From: Candidatus Arcticimaribacter forsetii
GTDB lineage: Bacteria; Bacteroidota; Bacteroidia; Flavobacteriales; Flavobacteriaceae
NCBI RefSeq assembly: GCF_910589745.1
Contig: NZ_OU342399.1
Coordinates: forward strand, 496,001 to 560,000
Reading direction: 5' to 3'
Length of the DNA stretch: 64,000 nucleotides
A program made the translations under genes and the position numbers. Numbering within the stretch: the first letter of the stretch is position 1; each line of letters starts with the position of its first letter. The notes beneath the pieces are model-generated. The model worked only from the letters and a program-made list of their open reading frames with translations. It did no database searches and had not been told where the DNA came from. Positions 1-8,622 of the stretch are shown in pieces.

Positions 1-65
1 GGATGTATGGTGTTTCTACCGTAGATTCTTATATTGACAACGTTAAACTTTATCCAGCAGATTAA
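1..65 (+). CDS. C-terminal tail of a secreted protein (partial)
   Basis: Only the last 20 codons are present, read in the third frame from the left edge and ending with TAA at 63-65. The visible tail ends in SYIDNVKLYPAD. Tails of the type IDNVKLY are common at the end of beta-sandwich carbohydrate-binding or laminin-G-like domains of secreted Bacteroidota glycan-degrading proteins. It lies 15 nt upstream of the PL7 lyase on the same strand, so the two are probably co-transcribed and this is likely another alginate-locus surface protein. The exact family cannot be decided from the fragment. Confidence 0.5.
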   Translation, partial: MYGVSTVDSYIDNVKLYPAD

Positions 66-80
66 TTTCAATTTAGGTAA

Positions 81-1040
81 ATGAATAGATATTCTCTTAG
101 AAGCATTTTCTTGTTGATCTTGTCTTTTAGCTTTTTATTCGCCTATTCAGGTTCTAAAAAAAGTGATATTGGTTTTAGTAAACTCGAATTAGATCAAGCT
201 GAGAGAGAATTAGTAAATAGTCAGGACAGTGCTTCGGCTGAAATGCCAGCCGAAAGCACTAGTTCTACTACTACACCAACACTATTACCGAATATAGATT
301 TAAGTAATTGGAAAGTTACACTACCTATAGGAAATCCAACTTCAGTAAGACCTCCTGAAATATTAGATTACGCTAATAACGAGACTTTAAAGCCGTTTTT
401 TTATAATGATAGTACAGACGGTTCCTTAGTTTTTTATGCATATCCAGCAAACACTACTGCTAACTCCTCTTATTCAAGAACAGAGTTGCGGGAGCAAATG
501 GTTGCCGGGAGTGATCATACAAACTGGACCTTTGCACAAGGTGGTTATATGCGCGGAGTCTTATCTGTTCCAGAAGTTTCTATAGCAGAAAATGGTAAAC
601 CACACAAAGTTATAATCATGCAAATTCACGGTCGTTTGACCGATGAGCAGCGCGATTTAATCGGAGAGGATGATAATAACGCACCACCAATATTGAAGAT
701 CTATTGGAATAATGGTCGTGTTCGAATCAAAACTAAAGTTGTCAAAAACCTAAACGCAACTTATGAAGAGCTTCTTCATGAAAGCGCATGGGGAGACGAC
801 GAAGGATATACGATTCCAGTAGACGTTGGTCATGATAAGTTTACACTCGAGGTACTGGTTTCAAATGGTGTAATGGAGATTATTTTTAATGAATTATATT
901 CCATAGTATACAACAGTGTGCACATTCAAAAGTGGGGAATATTCGAGAACTACTTCAAGGCAGGAAATTATTTCCAAAGTCGGGACGAAGGTTCATTTGC
1001 TCGTGTTAAATACTATGAATTAGAGGTTAATCATAATTAA
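81..1040 (+). CDS. Alginate lyase, polysaccharide lyase family 7
   Basis: This is a secreted endo-type alginate lyase that cleaves alginate by beta-elimination to give unsaturated oligosaccharides. Three PL7 signature blocks are visible: SRTELRE at about 132-138, QIH at 181-183 and YFKAGNYFQ at 291-299. In PL7 enzymes the QIH variant is generally linked to activity on G-containing blocks, while QVH goes with M blocks; that specificity is inference here. Residues 1-22 form a hydrophobic signal peptide, but there is no cysteine near its end, so this is not a lipoprotein. A Ser/Thr-rich linker (about 55-67) joins the export signal to the catalytic beta-jelly-roll domain. It is followed at 77 nt by the GntR regulator and stands at the head of the sugar-acid catabolic genes. 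Confidence 0.93.
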   Translation: MNRYSLRSIFLLILSFSFLFAYSGSKKSDIGFSKLELDQAERELVNSQDSASAEMPAESTSSTTTPTLLPNIDLSNWKVTLPIGNPTSVRPPEILDYANNETLKPFFYNDSTDGSLVFYAYPANTTANSSYSRTELREQMVAGSDHTNWTFAQGGYMRGVLSVPEVSIAENGKPHKVIIMQIHGRLTDEQRDLIGEDDNNAPPILKIYWNNGRVRIKTKVVKNLNATYEELLHESAWGDDEGYTIPVDVGHDKFTLEVLVSNGVMEIIFNELYSIVYNSVHIQKWGIFENYFKAGNYFQSRDEGSFARVKYYELEVNHN

Positions 1041-1117
1041 AGTTTTGAGAAAATAAATAAAAAGTTATCTTCACAGGAATTTTATTAATAAATTCAAGAA
1101 GTTTATAAGTAATAATT

Positions 1118-1810
1118 ATGATAATAGAAAGTGAAATTCAAAGCACAAAAAAGAAGATTATATCTGCTTTGAAAGACTTAATTAATCAAAAAAATCTTGA
1201 GCCAGGCGATAAGCTCCCATCTGAGCGTATGCTGTCTGAACGTTTTAATGTTTCTAGAGGTAACTTACGAGATGCTCTTCAAACTTTAGAATATTATGGT
1301 CTTGTAAAATCGATTCCACAGAGTGGAACTTTTATTGCGGACATTGGTATTACTGCCATGAACGGAATGATAGATGATATCCTGGGATTGCCTTCACCTC
1401 ATTTTAAGGAGCTGGTAGAAGCTCGAATATTTTTGGAGTTAAAAGCTGTTAAATTAGCAGCCCTAAGAAGAACAGCCGATGATTTAATTCATATAGAAAA
1501 CGCTTTAGCAGATTATTCTGATAAAGTAATTCGTGGAGAAGATGCAGTACAAGAAGATTTACTGTTCCATTTAGCAATAGCACGTGCCAGCAGAAATGCT
1601 ACCCTAAACACGTTTATGCTTAAAATTACCCCTGAAATAATCAACAATTTCGAACAGCATCATGTTTGTGATAAAGACACTGCTTTTAAAGGAATTGAAG
1701 AACATAAAACAATATTAGATGCAATAAAAAATCAAGATCCTTTTGCAGCAAAAGAAGGTATGAAAAAGCATTTCAAGGATCTTTATCAGTATTGTTATAA
1801 TGTAGATTAA
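1118..1810 (+). CDS. GntR-family (FadR subfamily) transcriptional regulator of the alginate locus
   Basis: The N-terminal winged helix-turn-helix (about residues 10-75) carries the GntR pattern KLPSERMLSERFNVSRGNLR followed by a wing ending in QSGTFIA. The rest (about 90-225) is an all-helical FCD ligand-binding domain with conserved His residues (LLFHLAIARASRN, EEHKTIL, KKHF) that in this family bind a metal and a small carboxylate. It sits between the PL7 lyase and susC. Members next to alginate or pectin genes respond to KDG or related sugar acids, so a role as repressor released by a DEH/KDG-type intermediate is inferred. The TTGGTAAACCAA operators before susC and kdgK fit the TGGTnnACCA type of site used by FadR-like regulators. 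No such site was found in front of its own gene. Confidence 0.88.
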   Translation: MIIESEIQSTKKKIISALKDLINQKNLEPGDKLPSERMLSERFNVSRGNLRDALQTLEYYGLVKSIPQSGTFIADIGITAMNGMIDDILGLPSPHFKELVEARIFLELKAVKLAALRRTADDLIHIENALADYSDKVIRGEDAVQEDLLFHLAIARASRNATLNTFMLKITPEIINNFEQHHVCDKDTAFKGIEEHKTILDAIKNQDPFAAKEGMKKHFKDLYQYCYNVD

Positions 1811-1927
1811 TATTCATCTCATTATAAAAAAGAAATTTAGTATTCTATCATTTTTAGCTTAAGATGATTAAGCATCTATTGAATAGATACAATACAAGTC
1901 GGAAAAGAAGATCACTTTATGTATCTC

Positions 1928-1994
1928 AGCAAACACCGACAATTATATCCCAAAAACTGCGAAAGAATCTACAATGAATCTTTCGCAGTTTTTT
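1928..1994 (+). repeat. Long direct repeat containing a terminator, copy 1
   Basis: About 65 bp starting AGCAAACACCGACAATTATA and running through a terminator hairpin recur almost exactly at 9387-9451. The differences are two extra bases in this copy after the first 20 bases and one A/G change in the stem. The copies lie in the same orientation 7.46 kb apart and bracket susC, susD, the MFS gene and the SDR gene. The remainder of the 1811-2506 gap holds a weak GCTTAA-gatga-TTAAGC hairpin (1857-1873), the operator at 2271-2310 and the structured leader. Confidence 0.9.
1952..1993 (+). terminator. Rho-independent terminator after the GntR gene
   Basis: A 15-bp perfect stem (AAAAACTGCGAAAGA at 1952-1966 with its complement at 1979-1993) encloses a 12-nt loop and ends in a run of eight T. 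It would end the transcript coming from the PL7-GntR genes before the susC promoter. Confidence 0.85.
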
Positions 1995-2266
1995 TTGCTC
2001 TTTAATAGCTGCTTATTGATTATTTAATAATTTCGGACTCTAAATAATACTAAATTGTTAAGTTCAGTAGGCTCATTTTGTCAATTTCATTAAAAATTTC
2101 AATTCACTTTAATTTTTTTTTTAACAGTTATAAACAAAGAAAAAATTACGAAATCCCCTGTATATAATAGCTTTTTGAGATATTTTATGTTCATCTAACT
2201 TGTTTTTACATAAGAACTAGGATCCTTTTTTTTTCTTCCATCATTAGGATGATTCATTTTTTTGTT

Positions 2267-2310
2267 TACATTTGGAAAACCAATTTGGTAAACCAATCTG
2301 GTTTTCCAAA
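2267..2310 (+). promoter_or_regulatory. Operator cluster and -7 element upstream of susC
   Basis: A near-palindrome TTGGTAAACCAA (2285-2296) is nested between perfect 12-bp inverted arms TTTGGAAAACCA (2271-2282) and TGGTTTTCCAAA (2299-2310). The whole block is built of TGG-nnnn-CCA half-sites as recognised by FadR-type GntR regulators. TACATTTG at 2267-2274 matches the Bacteroidota -7 consensus TAnnTTTG and overlaps the left arm, so a bound regulator would cover the promoter. The regulator encoded at 1118-1810 is the obvious candidate; this link is inference. Confidence 0.8.
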
Positions 2311-2357
2311 TTAAAAACATATAAAAAAAGCGGAGTTGTACCTGTCTTTTTTGCTTG

Positions 2358-2472
2358 TTTCACTTAATAAGAAGTGAAATAATTAAGGCACTGCCAAAAT
2401 TGTGATACACGAAAATATATTTTCTGTATCCATTTTTGTGCGATTATCTCTTTTAAAGAGATGAAATAATTA
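2358..2472 (+). other. Structured susC leader with three consecutive hairpins
   Basis: Between the operator and the susC start lie three inverted repeats. Hairpin 1 pairs TTTCACTT (2358-2365) with AAGTGAAA (2372-2379). Hairpin 2 (2404-2430) pairs GATACA and GAAAATA with TATTTTC and TGTATC, leaving a single bulged C. Hairpin 3 pairs ATCTCTTT (2446-2453) with AAAGAGAT (2455-2462). Hairpins 1 and 3 are each followed by the identical 11-mer TGAAATAATTA (2375-2385 and 2462-2472). This is a long 5' leader with likely post-transcriptional function; no known riboswitch class was recognised. Confidence 0.6.
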
Positions 2473-2506
2473 TTTACTATATATATCAAAATTAATTAAA
2501 CAATCT

Positions 2507-5500
2507 ATGAAAATTAAATCACACTTATCACTGTTGTTTGTTCTACTGAGCGTAGTCTTTGGATTTGCTCAAGCACAAACCAGTGGAACAGTAGCAGATG
2601 CAAATGGTGAACCAATACCGGGAGCAACTATTATTGTTCAAGGAACAAGCAATGGAACAACTTCCGACTTTGACGGTAACTTTTCTATTTCTGTAGAAAA
2701 TGACCAAAACTTAGAAATTTCTTATGTTGGTTACACTACACAAATTATTCAATTCACAGGTCAAGACACTATTAGTGTTGTATTAGAAGAAGATCAAAAT
2801 GAATTAGATGAAATCGTGGTAACAGGTTATGGTACACGTAAAAGATCTCAATTAACTGGTGCAGTTGCTAAAATTGGTGGTGGCGATGTTGCTGCTGTTC
2901 AAGCTGCTCGTGTTGATGATGCTCTTGCAGGTAAATTATCTGGGGTATTAATTCAGAACCAAGATGGTTCTCCTGGTGCTGCTCCAAAAATTCAAATTAG
3001 AGCTGCTTCATCTATTTCAGGTGCTTCTAATCCTTTAATAGTTGTAGACGGATATCCAATTTCAGGTGGTATTCAGTCCGTTAACCCAAATGATATTCAA
3101 AGTATAGAGATCTTAAAAGATGCTGCTTCTGCTGCAATCTATGGTTCTCGTGGTGCGAACGGGGTTATCTTGATTACTACTAAAAAAGGTAAATCTGGAA
3201 AAGCTACATTTAGCTATAATGCTTACACTAGCTTCTCAAGCAAATACAGAGAAAACATTCTTATGTCTGGACCAGAGTGGGCTGCTCATTCAAGAGCTCA
3301 GATCGCTGCTGGTAATTGGACAAGCACTGTTAATACTCAGGATGCTGCATTCTTAGAGTACAGATTAAATGCTTATGAAAATTCTCCTGGTGCAATTAGC
3401 CCAGAAGATTGGTTATTCCAAACAGGTCAGTCTAACAGCCATGACTTTAGTATGAGTGGTGGAACTGATGATGTAAATTACTTTGCTTCTGTTGGATACC
3501 AAGACATCGAAGGTGTTGTAATTACACAAGGATTTGAAAGACTTAACTTCCGTGCTAGCGTTGATGCTAAATTAAACGACAAGTTAAAAGCTGGAATTAA
3601 CGCGAACGGATTCTCTTCTAAAAGAGATATTCTAGGGCATGACATGAGAGATCTTTTAAGAGCTTATGGTGTTCACCCTATTTATCATACAGCTGAATCT
3701 ATCGCATTTGTTCAGCAGTTAGATGCTCAAGCTCAAGCTTTAGGTTTATCTCCATTTGATAATGGATACAGAGGATCAGGTTATGAAGCTAGCAGTATTT
3801 TTGATTTAGAGCCGGGAATGGCAGCACAAGACTGGCACTACGGAAGAGCTAACAATGGTATTGGTGGTTCTGGAGATGCAGGTCCTGCAGCTAAATTAGA
3901 TAATGTAGAAAGCTGGGAAAAATCTTATTTCGCTAATGTTAGTGGTTACTTAGAGTATGCTATATCTGATGACTTAAACGTTAAATCTGTATTAGGAGGA
4001 GATATTAGAGATACTCAATCGTATTCTCACAGATTAATTGGATATGATTCTAGAGCAAGAACTTCTCAAACGTTCATGAGACAGGATGATTTAAAATTAA
4101 CTACTTTGTTGAGTGAAACTACTTTAAACTTTGCTAAAGTAATTGGTAGCCATGATATCTCTGCAGTAGCAGGTATTGAATACCAAACAACTAAATTAAC
4201 TGGAAACAGTTTAAGAGGGGTTAATGTTCCTGACCAAGCTATCCTTAACTGGAATTTATTTGCTCCTGAAGACATTACTGTTACAGAGAGAAATGAAACA
4301 AGAGTTAGAGAAAGTGTTTTCGGTCGTGTAAACTATGCGTACGATGATCGTTTCTTAGCGTCAGTTTCTTTAAGACGTGATGGTGATTCTCGTTTTGGAT
4401 CTAACAAGAGATATGAAACGTTCCCTGCAGTTTCTGTAGGTTGGAATATTCACAATGAATCTTTCCTTGCAGGTAACGAGACTTTAAGTCAATTAAAAGT
4501 TAGATTTAGTACAGGTTCATTAGGGACTACTTCTTTCTTAGGTTCTTATGATTCATTAAGTTTACTTTCTCCTTCGGCAACGATTTATGGAACTGGATAC
4601 TTAATACCTTCAAACTCGCCTAACCCTGACTTAACTTGGCAAACAAATACTGAGACTAACTTCGGTCTTGATCTTGGAATCTTAAATAACCGTTTCACTT
4701 TAGGTGTTGATTACTATACATCTGATATTGAAAACATATTAATTAACCAAGCTCAGTCAGAAGTACTTGGAAACCCATCTTCTATTCTTAATGTTGGTGA
4801 TGTTCAAAGTTCAGGTTTAGAATTTGAATTAACAGGAGTACTTGTTGATTCTAATGACTTTGCATGGAATATGAATGCAAACTTATCTACAGTTGATACT
4901 GAAATTACTTACTTAGGTGGTTTAGATGAATTACCACAGCAAATTTACGGACAAAGTGGACGTGGAGCTGTATTCAGAAACTACGTAGGTGGTGGAATTG
5001 GTGAAATGTGGGGATTAGAAACTACTGGTCCTGTTGAAATGGCTTATTTAGCTGATGGTACTAGACATCCAAACAACCAGTCTGGAGAATCTTATGTTGT
5101 TGACCAAAATGGTGACGGTGTAATCGACAGAACACGTACTGTTGCTGACGGTGGAGACTTAGTTAAAATTGGACAAAACACACCAGACTTTTACTGGGGT
5201 ATGTCTCATAACGTAAGCTACAAGCAATTTGATGCTTCGATCCAATTCCAAGGATCTCATGGTGCAGAAGTTTACAACATTGACCCACTTTATTACGGAT
5301 CTCAATGGGGAGGAAGATTATCTGGTTTACCAGCTGATAGTCCTTTAACTGAAAGAAATAGAAATCAAACAGATGCTATGATTCAAGATGCTTCATACAT
5401 CGCGTTAAGAAACCTTACTGTAGGTTATACGGTTGATTCTACTTTAGTAGAGAGCTTAGGATTAAGTTCTGTAAGAGCATATCTTGCTGCAACTAATTTA

Positions 5501-5638
5501 CTTTACATCATGGGAGATGATTATACTTCATACAACCCAGAAGGTGTAAAAGGTAATGATCCAACAATCTACGGTGCACAAGTTGGTGCAAGTCCGGTTG
5601 TTAGAAGTTTTACTGTAGGTTTAAATGTTAACTTTTAA
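2507..5638 (+). CDS. SusC/RagA-family TonB-dependent outer membrane transporter
   Basis: This 1043-aa outer membrane protein imports oligosaccharides captured at the cell surface with energy from TonB-ExbBD. A signal peptide (about 1-23) is followed by a CarboxypepD-like beta-sandwich domain (about 24-98), a TonB-box region DEIVVTGYG at 101-109, and a plug domain with SusC hallmarks PLIVVDGYPISGG and LKDAASAAIYGSRGANG. The remaining residues form the 22-strand barrel and end in the usual aromatic residue (NVNF). The partner SusD starts 10 nt downstream. Location inside the alginate locus makes alginate oligosaccharides the inferred substrate. Expression is probably controlled by the operator and leader directly upstream. 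Confidence 0.95.
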   Translation: MKIKSHLSLLFVLLSVVFGFAQAQTSGTVADANGEPIPGATIIVQGTSNGTTSDFDGNFSISVENDQNLEISYVGYTTQIIQFTGQDTISVVLEEDQNELDEIVVTGYGTRKRSQLTGAVAKIGGGDVAAVQAARVDDALAGKLSGVLIQNQDGSPGAAPKIQIRAASSISGASNPLIVVDGYPISGGIQSVNPNDIQSIEILKDAASAAIYGSRGANGVILITTKKGKSGKATFSYNAYTSFSSKYRENILMSGPEWAAHSRAQIAAGNWTSTVNTQDAAFLEYRLNAYENSPGAISPEDWLFQTGQSNSHDFSMSGGTDDVNYFASVGYQDIEGVVITQGFERLNFRASVDAKLNDKLKAGINANGFSSKRDILGHDMRDLLRAYGVHPIYHTAESIAFVQQLDAQAQALGLSPFDNGYRGSGYEASSIFDLEPGMAAQDWHYGRANNGIGGSGDAGPAAKLDNVESWEKSYFANVSGYLEYAISDDLNVKSVLGGDIRDTQSYSHRLIGYDSRARTSQTFMRQDDLKLTTLLSETTLNFAKVIGSHDISAVAGIEYQTTKLTGNSLRGVNVPDQAILNWNLFAPEDITVTERNETRVRESVFGRVNYAYDDRFLASVSLRRDGDSRFGSNKRYETFPAVSVGWNIHNESFLAGNETLSQLKVRFSTGSLGTTSFLGSYDSLSLLSPSATIYGTGYLIPSNSPNPDLTWQTNTETNFGLDLGILNNRFTLGVDYYTSDIENILINQAQSEVLGNPSSILNVGDVQSSGLEFELTGVLVDSNDFAWNMNANLSTVDTEITYLGGLDELPQQIYGQSGRGAVFRNYVGGGIGEMWGLETTGPVEMAYLADGTRHPNNQSGESYVVDQNGDGVIDRTRTVADGGDLVKIGQNTPDFYWGMSHNVSYKQFDASIQFQGSHGAEVYNIDPLYYGSQWGGRLSGLPADSPLTERNRNQTDAMIQDASYIALRNLTVGYTVDSTLVESLGLSSVRAYLAATNLLYIMGDDYTSYNPEGVKGNDPTIYGAQVGASPVVRSFTVGLNVNF

Positions 5639-5648
5639 ATAAAAAAAA

Positions 5649-6986
5649 ATGAAATATATATACATATTATTTGGATCGCTGTTTTTAATGACAGCATGTT
5701 CAGCTGATTTGGATCAATCACCTCCAAATTTAGCTAGCGCAGATTCTTTAACGGACTTTGAAGGTGTATTAAATGCAGCTTATTACTACCAATTAGCTAG
5801 TGTTACTCCATTAGCAGTTATGGCAGATTTTAGAGCTGATAACGCACGTATGCAAGAAGCTCCTTATACCGAGTTTGATACTTTTACTAGTAATTTGACT
5901 ACAATGGAAGATCAGTTTTTTGGTCCTTTATATACAGCAATGTATAAGTCAATTTTAAGTGCTAATAATGTAATTGAAAATTCTACTGATGCTACTCAAG
6001 TAGCGGAAGCTAAATTCTTAAGAGCATTATCATACTTTAAGTTAGTAAAGTCTTTCGGAGCAGTTACAATTAATTTATCTGCTGCACCGAGCTTAACAGA
6101 TACTTCTATCTTAGCTAGATCTTCTGCTGAAGAGGTTTACAACGATGTAATCATTCCAGATTTAAACGATGCTATTGCTGGTTTAGGAACTGCTATTGTT
6201 GACGGAAGAGCTTCTAAATATGCTGCACAAGCATTATTAGGAAAAGCTTACGCTGCAAAAGGAGACTACGCTAGTGCTGCTTCAAACCTTGCTACTGTTA
6301 TAAATGGTGCTGCTGGTGCAGGTATTAGCTTGAAATCTAACTTCAACGAAATCTTCGGAGCTGCTTACGAGTCTGGCAATTCTGAAATTATCTACTCAAC
6401 TCGTATTACTGGTTCTATCGTAGATGAGTATTCTTTTGGTTCTGATTTCTGGAACTGGTTTGTTGGAGATGATTCAAAATCTGATTTACCTGTAGACCCA
6501 AGTTTAGTTGCTGCATTTGATGCTAGCGATGCTAACGGTGGAGGAACTGACTTAAGAAGAGCAGTTACTTTAAGCGCTGACGGTTTAAAAGCTGTTAAAT
6601 TTCCAAAAGATGGAGGTTTAGGAACAGAGCATGACTGGATCGAAATAAGATTAGCTGACGTTATTTTATTATATGCTGAAGCTTTAAATCAAACTGGATC
6701 TCCAGCATCTACTGTGTTAGCTTTATTAGACCCAATTAGAACTAGAGCTGGTTTAACTTCTTTAGTTGGAACTGCATCTACTCAAGCAGAGGTTAGTCAA
6801 GCTATTTCTAACGAAAGAAGACTAGAGTTAGCTTTCGAAGGTCACAGATGGTTTGATTTAGTAAGAACTAACTCAGTTGACGCTGCAATGGGACAATCAG
6901 TGAATAGTAACTATCACGTATTTCCTATTCCAGTATCTGAAATTCTTGCAACTGGTGGTGTAATCACTCAAAATGCAGGATACTAG
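5649..6986 (+). CDS. SusD/RagB-family surface glycan-binding lipoprotein
   Basis: The protein caps the SusC channel at the outer face of the outer membrane and binds the incoming glycan. The N-terminus MKYIYILFGSLFLMTACS is a lipoprotein signal with the lipidated cysteine at residue 17. The helical TPR-like scaffold and the C-terminal family motifs NERRLELAFEGHRWFDLVR and NYHVFPIPVSEI are clear. At 445 aa it is somewhat shorter than the common 500-600 aa of the family, as is typical for alginate-type SusD proteins. It is co-transcribed with susC; a terminator-like hairpin follows. Confidence 0.94.
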   Translation: MKYIYILFGSLFLMTACSADLDQSPPNLASADSLTDFEGVLNAAYYYQLASVTPLAVMADFRADNARMQEAPYTEFDTFTSNLTTMEDQFFGPLYTAMYKSILSANNVIENSTDATQVAEAKFLRALSYFKLVKSFGAVTINLSAAPSLTDTSILARSSAEEVYNDVIIPDLNDAIAGLGTAIVDGRASKYAAQALLGKAYAAKGDYASAASNLATVINGAAGAGISLKSNFNEIFGAAYESGNSEIIYSTRITGSIVDEYSFGSDFWNWFVGDDSKSDLPVDPSLVAAFDASDANGGGTDLRRAVTLSADGLKAVKFPKDGGLGTEHDWIEIRLADVILLYAEALNQTGSPASTVLALLDPIRTRAGLTSLVGTASTQAEVSQAISNERRLELAFEGHRWFDLVRTNSVDAAMGQSVNSNYHVFPIPVSEILATGGVITQNAGY

Positions 6987-7008
6987 TATATTGCGTTAAT
7001 ATTTAAGA

Positions 7009-7079
7009 TTAAGCCATTATTACAGCTTCTCCATCTTTAGATTATATCTGATGTTGAACTTAATAATGGTTTAATTTTT
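7009..7079 (+). terminator. Probable terminator after susD
   Basis: TTAAGCCATTATTA (7009-7022) pairs with TAATAATGGTTTAA (7061-7074) with one G-T wobble, and the right arm runs into T5. The 38-nt loop is long, so it is a moderate candidate. The rest of the 6987-7307 gap is AT-rich with one further palindrome at 7270-7290. Confidence 0.5.
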
Positions 7080-7269
7080 ATAAACTAGTTGTATTCATAG
7101 ATTTAATTTGTACTAGGATAGATTATTGTTAAAATCATAATTTATGATAATTTTCATTTCTTTAATTATTTTGTTAAATAATTTATAAAAGAACGGAAAT
7201 TGAAAATTGAAAAAGTATTTGTAAGTCTCAAAAGTGTATATTGTATTTTATTTGTACACAAATAATTCT

Positions 7270-7290
7270 GTACTATTAAATTAATAGTAC
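7270..7290. promoter_or_regulatory. Perfect 10-bp palindrome upstream of the MFS gene
   Basis: GTACTATTAA (7270-7279) and its exact complement TTAATAGTAC (7281-7290) are separated by one base and end 17 nt before the MFS start codon. It differs from the TTGGTAAACCAA operators, so it could bind another regulator or form a hairpin over the ribosome-binding region. There is no T-run after it, so a terminator is unlikely. Confidence 0.5.
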
Positions 7291-7307
7291 ATCCAAAAAA
7301 ATTAAAT

Positions 7308-8594
7308 ATGAAAATCAGAGGATTACGATGGTGGATTATCATCTTAATATTTATAGCTACAGTTATAAATTATATAGATAGAACTGCTTTCGCATTATTA
7401 TGGCCTGAAATGGGCAAGGATCTAGGAATGGATAATTCTGATTATGCCATAATGTTAAATGTTTTTATGGCAACCTATGCTGCAGGTAAATTTTTATCTG
7501 GAAAATTATATGATAAGATCGGTACTCGTTTGGGATTTGTTGTTTCGATAGTAGTTTGGTCTTTAGCATCAGCATTTCATGCATTTGCTAGAGGTTTAAT
7601 TTCTTTATCCGTAGTTCGCGCCTTATTGGGGTTAGGAGAAGCAGGAAATTGGCCAGGTGCTGTAAAGAGCAATGGAGAATGGTTTCCAGTAAAAGAACGA
7701 GCAATAGCTCAAGGAATATTTAATTCTGGTGCATCCATAGGTAATGTAATTGCTCCCTTCGTTATTGTTTTTCTGTATGCAAATTTCGGATGGAAGACTA
7801 CTTACATAATCTTAGGAGCAGTTGGTTTATTATGGGTTATTCCTTGGTTATTTTTAAATAAGTCTACCCCCGAAAAGCATCCCTGGGTAACTCAAGAAGA
7901 GCGTGATTTAATTCTAGCCGATAGAATAGATAAAGATGAACAAACCAGCGATGTAAAAGCAAAAAGTTTATCAGTAGGTAAAATATTAAGTTACAAACAA
8001 TCATGGGGCGTTTTAATGTGCCGATTCTTTATAGAACCAATTTGGTGGTTTTTTGCAGGTTGGATGCCGATTTATTTAAACAAGACTTTTGAACTTAGTA
8101 TTGAACAAATTGCAGGGACAATGTGGATTTCCTATTTAATGGCGGCTGCAGGTAGTATTGTTGGAGGATGGTTCTCTGGATTTCTTATGAAATCAAAGTC
8201 TGTAGATTCATCTCGAAAAATAACAATAGCCACGGGTGGATTATTAGTGTTTATAGGATTTGTTTCTATCATTCAATTTGTAGGGGAGAACAATTTCATG
8301 ACCTTTATTTACCTAGCAGGTTTAGTTCTTTTTGGTTTCCAATTTGCAATAGGAAATGTACAAACAATATCAAGCGACTTATTTAGAGGTCCCTCCGTAG
8401 GAACTCTAGCAGGTTTAGCTGGAACTATAGCGGCGGTATCTCCAATGATAATGAATTGGTTTATCGGAAGAATAACAACAGAATCTTATACACCAGCATT
8501 TATAGCAATTACAGTATCGGTTATTTTAGGAGTTTTATCCATATTCGTATTGATAAAAACAATAGAACCTGTTCGAAAAACAATTACAGATTAA
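7308..8594 (+). CDS. MFS transporter, hexuronate/anion-cation symporter (ExuT-like) family
   Basis: This 428-aa, 12-helix inner membrane permease belongs to the ACS group of MFS transporters. The start MKIRGLRWWIIILIFIATVI followed by NYIDRTAFALLWPEM is highly typical of hexuronate permeases, and GLGEAGNWPGAVK in helix 4 is the family motif. In the alginate locus it most likely carries unsaturated uronate (DEH or short unsaturated oligomers) from periplasm to cytoplasm. It lies 28 nt before the SDR reductase that would act on the imported product. A separate palindrome precedes it, so it may have its own promoter. Confidence 0.9.
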   Translation: MKIRGLRWWIIILIFIATVINYIDRTAFALLWPEMGKDLGMDNSDYAIMLNVFMATYAAGKFLSGKLYDKIGTRLGFVVSIVVWSLASAFHAFARGLISLSVVRALLGLGEAGNWPGAVKSNGEWFPVKERAIAQGIFNSGASIGNVIAPFVIVFLYANFGWKTTYIILGAVGLLWVIPWLFLNKSTPEKHPWVTQEERDLILADRIDKDEQTSDVKAKSLSVGKILSYKQSWGVLMCRFFIEPIWWFFAGWMPIYLNKTFELSIEQIAGTMWISYLMAAAGSIVGGWFSGFLMKSKSVDSSRKITIATGGLLVFIGFVSIIQFVGENNFMTFIYLAGLVLFGFQFAIGNVQTISSDLFRGPSVGTLAGLAGTIAAVSPMIMNWFIGRITTESYTPAFIAITVSVILGVLSIFVLIKTIEPVRKTITD

Positions 8595-8622
8595 ATAATA
8601 ATAAATAAAAGAAAGTAAAACA

